Assembly (NCBI RefSeq): GCF_016908515.1
Contig: NZ_JAFBEA010000002.1
Span: forward strand, 186,001 to 250,000
DNA from: Virgibacillus halotolerans
GTDB taxonomy: Bacteria; Bacillota; Bacilli; Bacillales; Amphibacillaceae
Reading direction: 5' to 3'
DNA length: 64,000 nt
Below, in pieces: positions 43,135-52,598 of this stretch (the first letter of the stretch is position 1; each line of letters opens with the position of its first letter). The notes beneath the pieces are model-generated. The model was not told the origin of the DNA and ran no database searches. It was given only the letters and a program-made list of their open reading frames with translations. The position numbers and the translations under genes are program-made.

Positions 43135-43401
43135 TGCATGGAAAAAAACCTTATAAAAATTATGAGGCATCATTTTTGTAAATCTAGAAATCCTATTTTT
43201 AGTGAATGTAACATTCTCCTTACTTTTACTAAATCTCCCCTTTTCTACTGCCATATTCCACAAAAAAATTATCCCCTTTATCATTTGTTACTGAAAGAAT
43301 AAATGCAAAAAAATACTACATATTTCCGGGTATGAAGGAATGGATTCATTTGATATGATGGAATGTGTATTTTCAAGTGAAGATAAGGAGAACGTAAAAG
43401 C

Positions 43402-43854
43402 ATGTATAAATTACTATCTTGGGTAGCACCAGTTATGTGGATGGCAACTATCTTCTATTTATCGCATCAGCCATCTACAACCTCTAGTGAACTCAGTTCA
43501 GGAATATCAGAGGTTATTATGCATACAATCGAAACCATTGCTCCGGATCAGGACTTTAATGTAGGGGCGTTCCATCATTATGTTAGAAAAAACGCCCATT
43601 TCTTTGCTTATTTGCTGCTTGGTATCCTAGTGCTCAATGCGTTAAGAAGCAGTAATATAGCTGGATATCGGAGGGCTGCTAGCGTAGCTTTACTGATTTG
43701 TGTGTTATATGCTATTTCAGACGAGGTTCACCAGTTATTTATTGCTGGACGATCTGGGGAGGTAAGGGACGTATTAATTGATAGCGCTGGAGCCAGTATT
43801 GGGCTTGGTATTTGGATGGTGATTGGAAGGATTGTAAAAAGAAAGAAGAGGTAG
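43402..43854 (+). CDS. VanZ family membrane protein
   Basis: A 150-residue protein with four hydrophobic helices. It has the VanZ-type start WVAPVMWMATIFYLSHQPST, the conserved VRKNAHFFAYLLLGILVLNA (about residue 53), and ISDEVHQLFIAGRSGEVRDV followed by SAGASIG. VanZ of the vancomycin cluster gives low teicoplanin resistance, but most chromosomal relatives have no assigned role. It stands alone behind ATAAGGAGAA. No other glycopeptide resistance gene is present. Confidence 0.88.
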   Translation: MYKLLSWVAPVMWMATIFYLSHQPSTTSSELSSGISEVIMHTIETIAPDQDFNVGAFHHYVRKNAHFFAYLLLGILVLNALRSSNIAGYRRAASVALLICVLYAISDEVHQLFIAGRSGEVRDVLIDSAGASIGLGIWMVIGRIVKRKKR

Positions 43855-43947
43855 GACCTGCAGTAAACGTATTATTTGTTCTAGATTGTTATCCGAAATA
43901 AAAAAGAACTCCCTCCAACAAGCTGCCAGAGGGAATCCGCTATGAAT

Positions 43948-46137
43948 TTATTGCCATTTGTTAATTAAGTTATCGGCATGTTGTATCAATGTTTTTGCAG
44001 CTTTTTTATCCATATCATCATTTTCTTGGTAGTGGTTAACCAATTGTTTAAAGTCCTTCATGTGTTTAACTGCCTTTTCTAATGCATCCGTCTTTACATA
44101 GTGATCTATGGAAGTCAAATGTGTTTGTAGTAACTGCGCATCATCTTGATTTTTTATATTACCTCTACCCGCATATAGATCCACCAATGAATTCATTGAC
44201 TGGATAGTCGATTCAGCGTTTTGTATTACTTTTTCCTCTAGATTATCCGTAAATGGTTGCAACCTCTTTTGGGCAGGATTTGTTTTCATTGTCCCGTCAA
44301 TTAACGGTCGGTCATAATCCAAGCTTTGCTTCCTTAGGGATAATGCTTTGGAAAGTGATTCCTGTGCTTCTTCTTTATTTCCTTCTTCCATTGCAACAGC
44401 TGTCTTTAAGAATGCCATATCCGCAAGCACCATATCACGCAATGATTTAACAAATGGCCCCAATTCTTCTTTCAGGTTTTGATTCTTTGTTTTAGTAAGA
44501 AATCCATCCGCTGCGTCAACAATTTTTTGGAATTCAGCGATTGCCTCCGGAGAAATATCTTTTAATGACTCGTCGTTATTTAGCTTTTCCGTTACTGAAT
44601 CCAAAAGTTCTTTTATATTTTCACTTTCGGATAGTTTTAAACCATCGGGATCTGCATCAGACATATGCTTAGCAAGTTCATGCAATTCCTCCGCAGCGTC
44701 TGGCTCAATATACTTGAAGCTGTCATCCCAGCTTTTTTGTGCATCAAAATCAATGGTATTCCATGTGTAATCTGCGATAGCAAAAAGGGAAATCTTTGAT
44801 GCTTCCGCTTCTTGCATTGGATTGGTTACAGCACCGGCAAGGTTTTCGATTCCAGGCTCGAGCATTTCGCCTTTGCCAAGGAATACTCTTGACATATCGA
44901 CATCATTTACTGGCCAGTTTAACCAGAATAATGGATCCCTTCTTTCTACGCCATCATTACTTTTATTTTTAAATACATCTATTGTGTCTTGATCAATTGG
45001 TGCACAGGTCGTTGACCCAGTCCAAAGGATTTGAATGTCTTCATCAAAGCCTTTTTCATATGCGTTTAGCTCTTCTGGATTCCAAGCCCAACCAGAGTTA
45101 TAACTTGCAGGAGTGTAGAGCGTATCTTTTACATCCCCTTTTTCATCTGCCCATTCGGAAACAGAATGCATCATTTGAACGACATAATCAAGCGGGAGGC
45201 TTCCAACATCGTCACCCAATACACCAAATTGGCGCACACCTACATCATATAATTGGTCAAACTTAGCAAGGAGTTTTTCTGTATTTTCCTCAAGGACTGC
45301 CATTGCGGCGTCATCGCCTTCCTCTCTTGCCAGTTCAGCAACTTCACCTAAAGGGGAAATGCTCCATACAAATCGGGTTTTTGTTTCATTCCCAACGGTA
45401 GCCAATTCTCTTAATTCCTCTAATTTGTCTTCTGGATATAATTCTTCCCATTTTTCCCTGTGGTAAGGATCATCTTTCGGTGCAAATATGTATGAATTCA
45501 TTTTATATTTTCCACCAAATTCCATCAGGGATATTCTATCTTCATTACTCCAAGGAATGCCATAATAGCCTTCAATAAATCCTCTGATTTTTGTATTCGC
45601 AAAGTCTTTAATACTTATATCGTGTATTTCTTTTTGTGGACTTTGTGCTAGCATTGTCTCTAGTGTAACCACGCCGTAAAAGCTGGCATCCGTATCATTT
45701 CCTAAAATCACCATGTTGTTGTCCTTCACTTCTAATTGGTAGGCATCTATTTGATCAAAATCCATCCCTTGACTGTCCACATTTTCAGCAGCAAATTGAT
45801 CAACTGGACCATTTGAACCTTTTGTACCAATCCACAAAGTTACTTTATTCTCTGCTGGTTCTGTAGCAACGGTCGGTGCTTCTAAATCGTTATCCGTAAA
45901 TAGCTTGTTTACCTTTTCTTTTGTAACCTCGTCAATTGTATCGTCATAAATAACCTGAACTTCCTCTTTAAGCGAAAGCGTGTCCTCACCGTATTCAACG
46001 CTATGGGGAACTGGATAAATCTCGTATTCCTTTGCTGGACTTTTATCCGCGGCACTTGCAACTGATGCGGACATGCTCGAGACGGTGCTAAATAGCAATA
46101 TAAAAATTAAATAGAACAATAGTTGCTTTTTCATCAT
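43948..46137 (-). CDS. Secreted GH84 beta-N-acetylglucosaminidase
   Basis: A 729-residue exported enzyme with a signal peptide ending near SVASAADK. The N-terminal GH20b-like domain (about 35-175, YEIYPVPHSVEYGEDTLSL) precedes the GH84 catalytic barrel (about 185-480), which begins IRGFIEGYYGIPWSNEDRIS. The catalytic Asp pair lies in FGVLGDDVGSLP (about residue 298). A helical region follows (about 490-640) and the end (about 650-729) resembles a FIVAR-type helical module. The family removes beta-linked GlcNAc from glycoproteins or hyaluronan-like polymers, with substrate-assisted catalysis. There is no LPXTG signal. A LacI-type palindrome lies upstream at 46492. Confidence 0.9.
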   Translation of the reverse strand: MMKKQLLFYLIFILLFSTVSSMSASVASAADKSPAKEYEIYPVPHSVEYGEDTLSLKEEVQVIYDDTIDEVTKEKVNKLFTDNDLEAPTVATEPAENKVTLWIGTKGSNGPVDQFAAENVDSQGMDFDQIDAYQLEVKDNNMVILGNDTDASFYGVVTLETMLAQSPQKEIHDISIKDFANTKIRGFIEGYYGIPWSNEDRISLMEFGGKYKMNSYIFAPKDDPYHREKWEELYPEDKLEELRELATVGNETKTRFVWSISPLGEVAELAREEGDDAAMAVLEENTEKLLAKFDQLYDVGVRQFGVLGDDVGSLPLDYVVQMMHSVSEWADEKGDVKDTLYTPASYNSGWAWNPEELNAYEKGFDEDIQILWTGSTTCAPIDQDTIDVFKNKSNDGVERRDPLFWLNWPVNDVDMSRVFLGKGEMLEPGIENLAGAVTNPMQEAEASKISLFAIADYTWNTIDFDAQKSWDDSFKYIEPDAAEELHELAKHMSDADPDGLKLSESENIKELLDSVTEKLNNDESLKDISPEAIAEFQKIVDAADGFLTKTKNQNLKEELGPFVKSLRDMVLADMAFLKTAVAMEEGNKEEAQESLSKALSLRKQSLDYDRPLIDGTMKTNPAQKRLQPFTDNLEEKVIQNAESTIQSMNSLVDLYAGRGNIKNQDDAQLLQTHLTSIDHYVKTDALEKAVKHMKDFKQLVNHYQENDDMDKKAAKTLIQHADNLINKWQ

Positions 46138-46358
46138 TCATTATCCCTTCCTTTACTGTTTATATTAAAAATAATCGTTAATAAAAATAGAATGCTTGCG
46201 TGAAACCAGTATCATTTGCACCTCCTCGTATGTGTAAAATAGTAGTTCGGTTCCCTTTTTTTGAAGTATTGGAAGCTACTTGTAAATTGGGTTATTCGCT
46301 TTTTTCGATAGCATTAACCTGTATCTCAGAGTGGCTTGTTACATCTGGGTAAAATAAA

Positions 46359-46417
46359 AGGCATGGCGGCATTAATGGATTGGGTTTCTTTAATCCACTT
46401 TAATTACCACCATGCCT
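46359..46417. repeat. Isolated 59-base imperfect hairpin
   Basis: AGGCATGG, GG, ATTAA and GGATT on the left pair with AATCC, TTTAAT, CC and CCATGCCT on the right around small mismatches, with a 10-base loop. It lies between two divergent genes, so it is not an obvious terminator. It may be a small mobile-element remnant or a structured RNA. Confidence 0.5.
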
Positions 46418-46491
46418 GATCACGTCAGTAACATGTGTTCCAATATTTCAATAATTTAACTCTACCATCGTAATTTTCGTAAGTCAATCGA

Positions 46492-46513
46492 TTTTTGAAA
46501 ACGTATTCAAAAA
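46492..46513. promoter_or_regulatory. LacI/CcpA-type palindrome
   Basis: TTTTTGAA and TTCAAAAA flank the core AACGTA. The centre resembles a cre with one mismatch. It lies 355 bases upstream of the GH84 gene and 330 bases upstream of the TetR gene, so its target is uncertain. Confidence 0.4.
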
Positions 46514-46785
46514 CAGTAGTTTATTCCTGTGTATTAATACTTGGGTGCGGTCAATTTACTAGTACGATAGTCGCGGGGGAAGGAAATTCTCTGGTGCTGC
46601 TTGATATTATTATTATGCGAAGGTGTTTATTTTGCAATTGGGGGGGCATATCAACGGTATCTTAAAGGACTGACTAAGGAAAAGCAGACATAAATATTTT
46701 GACTTTCATTAAAAAGAACTATTTCAGTAGTCAGATGATATTAAATAAAAGGCATTATCTAGTAATAAATATATTCAAAATACAA

Positions 46786-46832
46786 TTGCTTTTCAGTAAT
46801 AGTTGTTATATAATCTAACTAACATTCGTTAG
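46786..46832 (+). promoter_or_regulatory. Promoter and operator of the TetR gene
   Basis: TTGCTT, a 17-base spacer and a perfect TATAAT (46809-46814) are followed immediately by CTAACTAACATTCGTTAG, an interrupted palindrome with CTAAC/GTTAG arms. A palindrome placed at the transcription start is typical of TetR autorepression. Confidence 0.65.
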
Positions 46833-46843
46833 GTGGTGGTGTT

Positions 46844-47437
46844 TTGTCTAAAGAGAAATTAATTGACGCCGCGTTACAAGAATACTCTTTACACGGTTAT
46901 CATGGGGCGACAATGAAGAATATTGCAAGTGAAGTCGGAATAAAACCTGCTTCTATTTACTTTTTTTTTGAAAACAAGGAAAAATTGTTTATAGCCGCGT
47001 TCCAGCAGTTACTTGATAATCATCAAAAAGAAATGGAACGGATCTTCACTGAATCCCAAGGTAAGGAAGTTTCACAGATTTGTATATCAATGATTCATGG
47101 CCTTGTTGCTCATCATAAAGGCGACGAAAGAGGAACAATGGCGTACATTTCACTTGTTAACACACCTATTCCAGAGATAAAAAAGTATCTTCAAAAGCAT
47201 ATGCTGAATTTTAATAATTGGATGAAACAGTCATTCAAGGATTTACTACAATCCAATTATTCATCAATAACGGAAGTAGAAATTGATTCTGTTATTAAGC
47301 AGTATGTTCTTTTAGCAAATGGTGTCTTTTGGTCTATAAATTTGTATGAAGGAGAGACCTTTGATGATCAAGTAAGGATTGCTGAGAATTTTATTCACAA
47401 TATTTTTAGTGAATTAAATAATAGGTGTAAAAGTTAA
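46844..47437 (+). CDS. TetR/AcrR-family transcriptional regulator
   Basis: A 197-residue repressor. The N-terminal HTH (residues 1-50) has the TetR pattern IDAALQEYSLHGYHGATMKN, then ASEVGIKPASIYFFFENKEK and LFIAAF. The all-helical C-terminal domain (about 60-190) would bind the ligand and the second subunit. TTG at 46844 is the start, preceded by AGGTGGTGG. It lies upstream of an NCS1 permease, a DUF917 protein and a hydantoinase in the same direction, and a palindrome overlaps its own promoter. It probably represses the whole unit until the permease substrate or a derivative appears. Confidence 0.9.
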   Translation: MSKEKLIDAALQEYSLHGYHGATMKNIASEVGIKPASIYFFFENKEKLFIAAFQQLLDNHQKEMERIFTESQGKEVSQICISMIHGLVAHHKGDERGTMAYISLVNTPIPEIKKYLQKHMLNFNNWMKQSFKDLLQSNYSSITEVEIDSVIKQYVLLANGVFWSINLYEGETFDDQVRIAENFIHNIFSELNNRCKS

Positions 47438-47569
47438 ATATAAACCTTATTGTTCACTAGCTACAAGAATTTTAAAATAGTATAAAAAGTTCTAGAAATA
47501 GAATTTTTTATTGCTGATTAATGCAAAATTATGTATAAAGTGAAAACATCATGTAGAGGAGTTGTGGGA

Positions 47570-48877
47570 ATGGGAGAAAAACAAAATATTGGAGATGATT
47601 ATTCTCTGACAAGAGTACCAAAATCCGGACGGCAATCGCTGTGGAGTATTACGATTGTTAGGATAGGAGCCTTGGCCACGATTTCTCAATTTATCATAGG
47701 GGCTTCACTAGGGTATGGTATGACTTTTTGGCAAGCCTTTTGGGCAACAATGCTAGGCAGTATCATTTTACAAGTGATCAGTTTCCTTTTAGGATATGCT
47801 GGAGCTAGAGAAGGCCTTTCAACAAGTCTTTTGTCACGATGGACAGGTTTTGGACGATATGGATCAAGTGTTATAGGTGCAATTATTGCTATATCCTGTA
47901 TCGGATGGTTTGGTGTACAGAACTCTGTTTTTGCCGAAGGAATTGTTCAGGCTACTGGTGGAAAATTACCTCTATCTGTTGCGGCTATGATTACTGGATT
48001 AGGCGTTACGGTTTTAGTTATTTTTGGCTTTAAATTACTAAGTATTACAGCTACCATTGCTGTTCCTGCATTTTTATTGGCAGTAGGATATGGTACGTAT
48101 CAAATTTTAAGTGAACATTCTATAACAGATTTAATAGCAAGTACTCCCGCGGGTGAGCCGCTATCCATGGGTGTAGCTGCGACAATGGTTGCTGGAGGAT
48201 TTATCATTGGCGCGATTATCACCCCTGATTTTAGTCGTTTTGCCAAAAGTGGAAAAGACGTGTTATGGATGACAGTTATCGGAACATTTGTAGGAGAACT
48301 GGGTATCAATATGATTGCAGTATTAATGGCACTAGCTGCACGGACTAACGACGTTGTTAGTATCATGATGCAAACTTCCGGTTGGTTAGGAGCTTTAGTA
48401 GTTGTTTCCTCAACAATCAAGATTAATAATCTGAATCTTTACTCATCATCTCTTGGTTTTACGAATATATTTGACTCTATCTTTAAAATTAAACTAAACC
48501 GAGGCATGGTTACACTGATCATTGGTATAATCGGTACTGTACTTTCGGTGCTAGGAATACTTGATAGATTTGTTGATTTTCTAGTATTATTAGGAGTCCT
48601 AATCCCACCAGTTGCAGGAATTATGGTTGTTGATTATTTTGTATTAAAGACACATCGAAAAGTATTAGATACAAGTAGATTAGATGGAGTCTTGCCATCA
48701 AATACTGAAAAAATGAGCCCTGTTACATTAATTGCCTGGGGAGCAGGATTTGCAGGTGGATATCTTCTAACGATTGGTATTCCTTCGATCAATTCATTAT
48801 TGATTAGTGCGATTATATATTTTGTTGGTATCAAGACAATCAATAGTAGAAAGCGTATAAAAGAAAAAGCTGCATAG
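47570..48877 (+). CDS. NCS1-family (cytosine/purine-type) permease
   Basis: A 435-residue membrane transporter with about 12 helices. NCS1 features include SLWSITIVRIGALATISQFI, GASLGYGMTFWQAFWATMLG, GWFGVQNSVFAEGI and GAIITPDFSRFAKSGKDVLW. The end has VLLGVLIPPVAGIMVVDYF. Relatives such as CodB import cytosine, hydantoins, allantoin or similar compounds with cations. The downstream hydantoinase/oxoprolinase suggests a hydantoin-like or lactam substrate. The ATG at 47570 follows AGAGGAG; an extension to 47531 is less likely. Confidence 0.88.
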   Translation: MGEKQNIGDDYSLTRVPKSGRQSLWSITIVRIGALATISQFIIGASLGYGMTFWQAFWATMLGSIILQVISFLLGYAGAREGLSTSLLSRWTGFGRYGSSVIGAIIAISCIGWFGVQNSVFAEGIVQATGGKLPLSVAAMITGLGVTVLVIFGFKLLSITATIAVPAFLLAVGYGTYQILSEHSITDLIASTPAGEPLSMGVAATMVAGGFIIGAIITPDFSRFAKSGKDVLWMTVIGTFVGELGINMIAVLMALAARTNDVVSIMMQTSGWLGALVVVSSTIKINNLNLYSSSLGFTNIFDSIFKIKLNRGMVTLIIGIIGTVLSVLGILDRFVDFLVLLGVLIPPVAGIMVVDYFVLKTHRKVLDTSRLDGVLPSNTEKMSPVTLIAWGAGFAGGYLLTIGIPSINSLLISAIIYFVGIKTINSRKRIKEKAA

Positions 48878-48910
48878 TAAATTATTTGAAAAATGGGAGG
48901 ATAATAGCAT

Positions 48911-50005
48911 ATGAGAATAATAGGTAAACAGGAAGTAGAAGATATAGCAATCGGAGCGGCTTTACTTGGAACAGGTGGTGGTGGTGATCCATATATTGGA
49001 AAACTAATGGCCTTACAAGCAATAGAAGAATATGGAGAAATTACACTGTTAGATGTAGATGAAATTCCGGATGATGCTTTAGTAGCTCCTTCATCAATGA
49101 TGGGTGCACCGACGGTTATGTTGGAAAAGGCACCGAACGGGGAAGAAACTGTTGCAGCTTTCCGGCAATTAGAAGCACACTTGGGGAAAAAGATCTATGC
49201 GACTTTTCCAATCGAAGCGGGTGGCGTTAACTCCATGCTACCTCTTGCGCTAGGGGCAAGATTAGGGTTGCCTGTTGTTGATGCTGATGGAATGGGGAGA
49301 GCTTTTCCGGAATTGCAAATGGTCACATTCTACTTGGATGGAATATCGGCGACACCGGCGGTACTTGCAGATGAAAAGGGCAACACAATGCTTTTATCAA
49401 CAATAGATAATGTTTGGACAGAGCGAATTGCCAGGGCAGCAACGATTGAAATGGGTGGCTCCACAATGACTTCCATGTATTCGATGACTGGAAAGAACCT
49501 AAAAGATAGTGGAATAAAAGGTATCTTAAAGCTTGAAGAAGAAATAGGTAAGTCTATCAGGCTTGCAAAGTTAAATAACGTGAATTCAATTGATGAAGTA
49601 CTGAAAAAAGTTGACGGGTTTGAGTTATTTCGTGGGAAAGTTAGTGACATTAACCGTAAAACTGAAACAGGCTTTGCAAGGGGGATAGCATCAATTGAGG
49701 GACTTAATGAATATAAAGAACAAACCCTCCAATTACGTTTCCAAAATGAACATTTACTTGCCGAGACCGAACAGCGACTACTATGTGTAACACCAGATTT
49801 GATTGCTGTACTGGATGCGGAAACAGGTCTTCCAATTACAACGGAAGGAATCAGATATGGCGCCCGCTGTGTTGTCATTGGAATACCTTGTCATCCTAAG
49901 TGGAGAACTGAAAAAGGGATTGAAACAGTTGGTCCAAGATATTTTGGATATGATGTTGATTATACTCCAGTAGAAGAACTTGTGAAAAAAGGGGTTGCAT
50001 ATTAA
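48911..50005 (+). CDS. DUF917 family protein
   Basis: A 364-residue cytoplasmic protein that begins GKQEVEDIAIGAALLGTGGG, the conserved Gly-rich start of DUF917. Other segments are DDALVAPSSMMGAPTVMLEK, FPIEAGGVNSMLPLALGARL and VVDADGMGRAFPELQM. The family is repeatedly found beside hydantoinase/oxoprolinase genes and may be a partner subunit, but no activity is established that I know. It starts 34 bases after the permease with GGGAGG, and its TAA overlaps the ATG of the next gene by one base, so the two products are probably made together. Confidence 0.85.
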   Translation: MRIIGKQEVEDIAIGAALLGTGGGGDPYIGKLMALQAIEEYGEITLLDVDEIPDDALVAPSSMMGAPTVMLEKAPNGEETVAAFRQLEAHLGKKIYATFPIEAGGVNSMLPLALGARLGLPVVDADGMGRAFPELQMVTFYLDGISATPAVLADEKGNTMLLSTIDNVWTERIARAATIEMGGSTMTSMYSMTGKNLKDSGIKGILKLEEEIGKSIRLAKLNNVNSIDEVLKKVDGFELFRGKVSDINRKTETGFARGIASIEGLNEYKEQTLQLRFQNEHLLAETEQRLLCVTPDLIAVLDAETGLPITTEGIRYGARCVVIGIPCHPKWRTEKGIETVGPRYFGYDVDYTPVEELVKKGVAY

Positions 50006-51585
50006 TGGATACTTTTCGTATTGGAATCGATGTAGGAGGAACGCACACTGATGCAGTCCTATTAGATCAAAATAATAAGGTACTATCGGAAACAAAATCG
50101 GCAACAACTGACGACGTGGCAACGGGAATTTACACAGCCATGAAAAAAATTATAGACGATGCAAATGTTCCTCGTGAGCAAATTAAGTACGCAATGCTAG
50201 GAACGACACACTGTACCAATGCAATCGTGGAAAGAAAAAGGCTGAATAAAATTGCCATAATTCGTGTTGGTGCTCCAGCAACATTGGCAGTAAAGCCCTT
50301 AATTGGTGTACCGGATGACCTTCGTGAAGCATTTGGTAAATATGTATACTTGGTACGTGGTGGTCATGAATTTGATGGCCGGGAAATTGTAGCTTTAGAT
50401 GAAGATCATTTGTACAGTATAGCAAACGAGATAAAAGGAAAAGTTGATTCGATTGCGATCACATCAGTCTTTTCCCCTGTAACCCAAGCCCATGAACAAA
50501 AAGCAAATGATATAATGAAGGAAATATTGGGAGAAGATATTGCTATTTCATTATCTTCAGAAGTAGGTTCTGTTGGTTTATTAGAAAGGGAAAATGCAAC
50601 AATTCTCAATGCATCAGTAGTTAACGTTGCAAAGAGCGCTGCAGACGGGTTTATTAATGCCTTAAAAAGTGAAGGAATTCATGCCCGAGTATTTTTTGGA
50701 CAAAATGATGGTACGTTAATGTCTGTTGAGTATGCTGTTAAGTACCCTATTTTTACTGTTGCTTGTGGCCCAACAAATTCATTACGTGGTGCATCTTATT
50801 TAAGTAATTTATCTGATGCGATTGTCGTTGATGTTGGCGGAACAACATCTGATGTTGGCGTTTTAGTGCAATCATTTCCAAGAGAATCTTCTTTGGCAGT
50901 GGAAATTGGCGGGGCGCGAACGAATTTCCGTATGCCGGACCTTATCTCTATTGGTCTTGGTGGTGGTACAATTATTCGGATACAAGATAATGGTGAATTT
51001 ACCATAGGTCCGGATAGTGTTGGTTACCAATTACAAGAAAAGAGCATGATTTTTGGCGGGGAGATGTTAACAGCAACAGATGTTGCTGTTGCATTAGGAA
51101 AGGTAGATCTTGGAGATGCTTCAAAAGTTGCTCATTTAGATAAAGCTATTTTAAGAAAAGTTTATGTGAATATGGTAGAACTCGTTGAAGAAGCGATTGA
51201 TAAAATGAAAACAAGTTCAGCGCCTGTACCGGTGGTTCTTGTTGGTGGTGGAAATGTTTTATTGCCAGAGGAATTAAACGGTGTATCAGAGGTTCTCCGT
51301 CCAGCACATTCGGGTGTAGCAAATGCAATCGGATCCGCAATTTCGCAAGTGAGTGGCCAAATAGAAAAGATCTTTGTGCTAGATGAGGTAGGTAGGGAAA
51401 AAGCTTTAGAACTAGCCAAATCACAAGCAATGACAGAGGCAATTAATGCAGGGGCAGACCCAGAAGACCTCGTTATTGTTGATGTGGAAGATGTGCCACT
51501 TGCCTATATGCCAGGCAATGCAACAAGAATACGCGTAAAAGCCGCAGGGGCATTAGCACGGGAAAAGGATAAAGTTATAAAGTGA
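50005..51585 (+). CDS. Hydantoinase/oxoprolinase family protein
   Basis: A 526-residue protein of the HyuA/oxoprolinase family, which opens hydantoin-type or 5-oxoproline rings with ATP. The actin-like ATP sites are visible: FRIGIDVGGTHTDAVLLDQN at the start, LGTTHCTNAIVERKRL, VVDVGGTTSDVGVL (about residue 273) and PVVLVGGGNVLLPEEL. The N-terminal and main hydantoinase domains are both present, and the length is typical of the short (single-subunit alpha) form. It overlaps the DUF917 gene in a TAATG junction. Together with the TetR regulator and the NCS1 permease it forms an uptake and ring-opening unit of unknown substrate. Confidence 0.88.
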   Translation: MDTFRIGIDVGGTHTDAVLLDQNNKVLSETKSATTDDVATGIYTAMKKIIDDANVPREQIKYAMLGTTHCTNAIVERKRLNKIAIIRVGAPATLAVKPLIGVPDDLREAFGKYVYLVRGGHEFDGREIVALDEDHLYSIANEIKGKVDSIAITSVFSPVTQAHEQKANDIMKEILGEDIAISLSSEVGSVGLLERENATILNASVVNVAKSAADGFINALKSEGIHARVFFGQNDGTLMSVEYAVKYPIFTVACGPTNSLRGASYLSNLSDAIVVDVGGTTSDVGVLVQSFPRESSLAVEIGGARTNFRMPDLISIGLGGGTIIRIQDNGEFTIGPDSVGYQLQEKSMIFGGEMLTATDVAVALGKVDLGDASKVAHLDKAILRKVYVNMVELVEEAIDKMKTSSAPVPVVLVGGGNVLLPEELNGVSEVLRPAHSGVANAIGSAISQVSGQIEKIFVLDEVGREKALELAKSQAMTEAINAGADPEDLVIVDVEDVPLAYMPGNATRIRVKAAGALAREKDKVIK

Positions 51586-51651
51586 AACTTCATTTAATGG
51601 GGGGGTTCCCTTTCTCCCTACTAAATGTTAGTTGAACAGAATCAGGAATTT

Positions 51652-51721
51652 ACGGGCTGTTTATCCCCACCTTCTGAGTTTCGGTTTACTTACGCTTAGA
51701 GGTAGGGGTATTACAGCCCGT
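51652..51721. repeat. 70-base long imperfect hairpin
   Basis: ACGGGCTGT and ACAGCCCGT form a perfect outer 9-bp stem. ATCCCC/GGGGTAT and CCT/AGG extend it inward around mismatches, and the centre also has inverted symmetry. No T-run follows. It could be an insertion-sequence remnant or a structured RNA element after the hydantoinase gene. Confidence 0.5.
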
Positions 51722-51918
51722 TAATACGTGATAAAATAATGCTTTTTAGTATTAACTGAATAGGTTAGGAATATAAACTGTGTAAGTAAGAATGCGTATG
51801 GTTCTTACTTATACGGTTTTTTAGATTGGGTAAAATTAGTATTTTGATTAGAGGTTTTGTACGGCACACAAACTAAGTGAGACTCAGAGGCAATTGAGTC
51901 AGCGTCAAAGTTTATCAT

Positions 51919-51964
51919 AAACATCAAAGAGCCCATAGAAAAATCCATGGGCTCTTTGATGTTT
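51919..51964. terminator. Perfect 18-bp bidirectional terminator
   Basis: AAACATCAAAGAGCCCAT and its exact complement enclose a 10-base loop. It lies between convergent genes, and its right arm overlaps the stop codon of the minus-strand gene at 51963. T-runs are available on both strands. Confidence 0.8.
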
Positions 51965-52598
51965 AATTTGCTTTTGAAACACTAAAAATGACTCCGGCTG
52001 TTTGATCATACTTTAGGTGATATCGAATAAGGCCTTTCTTTACAGTTTCTTCACTTTCTTGATAATCATAATCTTCATCAAATAAATGTAAATCATTTAA
52101 AACTTGTCCAACTTCTTCTTGGGATAGAGTTGGGTTTGTCATACCGATAAATACCCCCATTAAAAGAATGATGTCCAATCCTTCTCCTTGGCCTACCATA
52201 ATGAGTTCCTGAATTTTATCATTATCATCAATATTTTCTATTAAAGTTATATTTTCGTCTAATTTGGAGGTAATAAAACCGTCCTCTACTTTTGTATCTG
52301 ATATAAAATAGGATAGACCTAATGAGTCTACTTCCTTATTAAAGGACTTTAATAATTCCTCTTGACTATAATAGAGTGAAGGCGTTGTGAAAATAGCTAT
52401 GATAATTGGTAAAGCAAAATATCCAGTGGCAATAATCGTTGCTATGATACGTTTAATGATGGAAAATTTCCCTGTTTTCCACATTAGAAATATTCCCAAA
52501 GGAGGAAATAAAATTAGCCAAATCCACATGAACCAAGCTTTTTGATAAAATTTTATTTTCTGTTTTACGTTTTCTTTTTGTTGTTTAGGAAGCATCAT
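51963..52598 (-). CDS. Membrane protein, unknown function, coupled to the YHYH protein
   Basis: A 211-residue protein. Two membrane helices near the start (WFMWIWLILFPPLGIFLMW and RIIATIIATGYFALPIIIAI, about residues 24-75) precede an acidic outer or cytoplasmic domain with a possible helix around GLDIILLMGVFIGM. The ATG at 52598 lies six bases after AGGAG and overlaps the last 14 bases of the upstream gene, so translation is probably coupled. LFPPLGIFLMWKTGKFS resembles the short membrane module found in other Bacillus surface proteins. No further assignment is possible. Confidence 0.65.
   Translation of the reverse strand: MMLPKQQKENVKQKIKFYQKAWFMWIWLILFPPLGIFLMWKTGKFSIIKRIIATIIATGYFALPIIIAIFTTPSLYYSQEELLKSFNKEVDSLGLSYFISDTKVEDGFITSKLDENITLIENIDDNDKIQELIMVGQGEGLDIILLMGVFIGMTNPTLSQEEVGQVLNDLHLFDEDYDYQESEETVKKGLIRYHLKYDQTAGVIFSVSKAN

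Noticed and set aside
43402-43854. Vancomycin/teicoplanin resistance locus
   Set aside because: Only a VanZ-family protein is present, without vanH, vanA, vanX or a VanRS pair. Isolated VanZ relatives are widespread.
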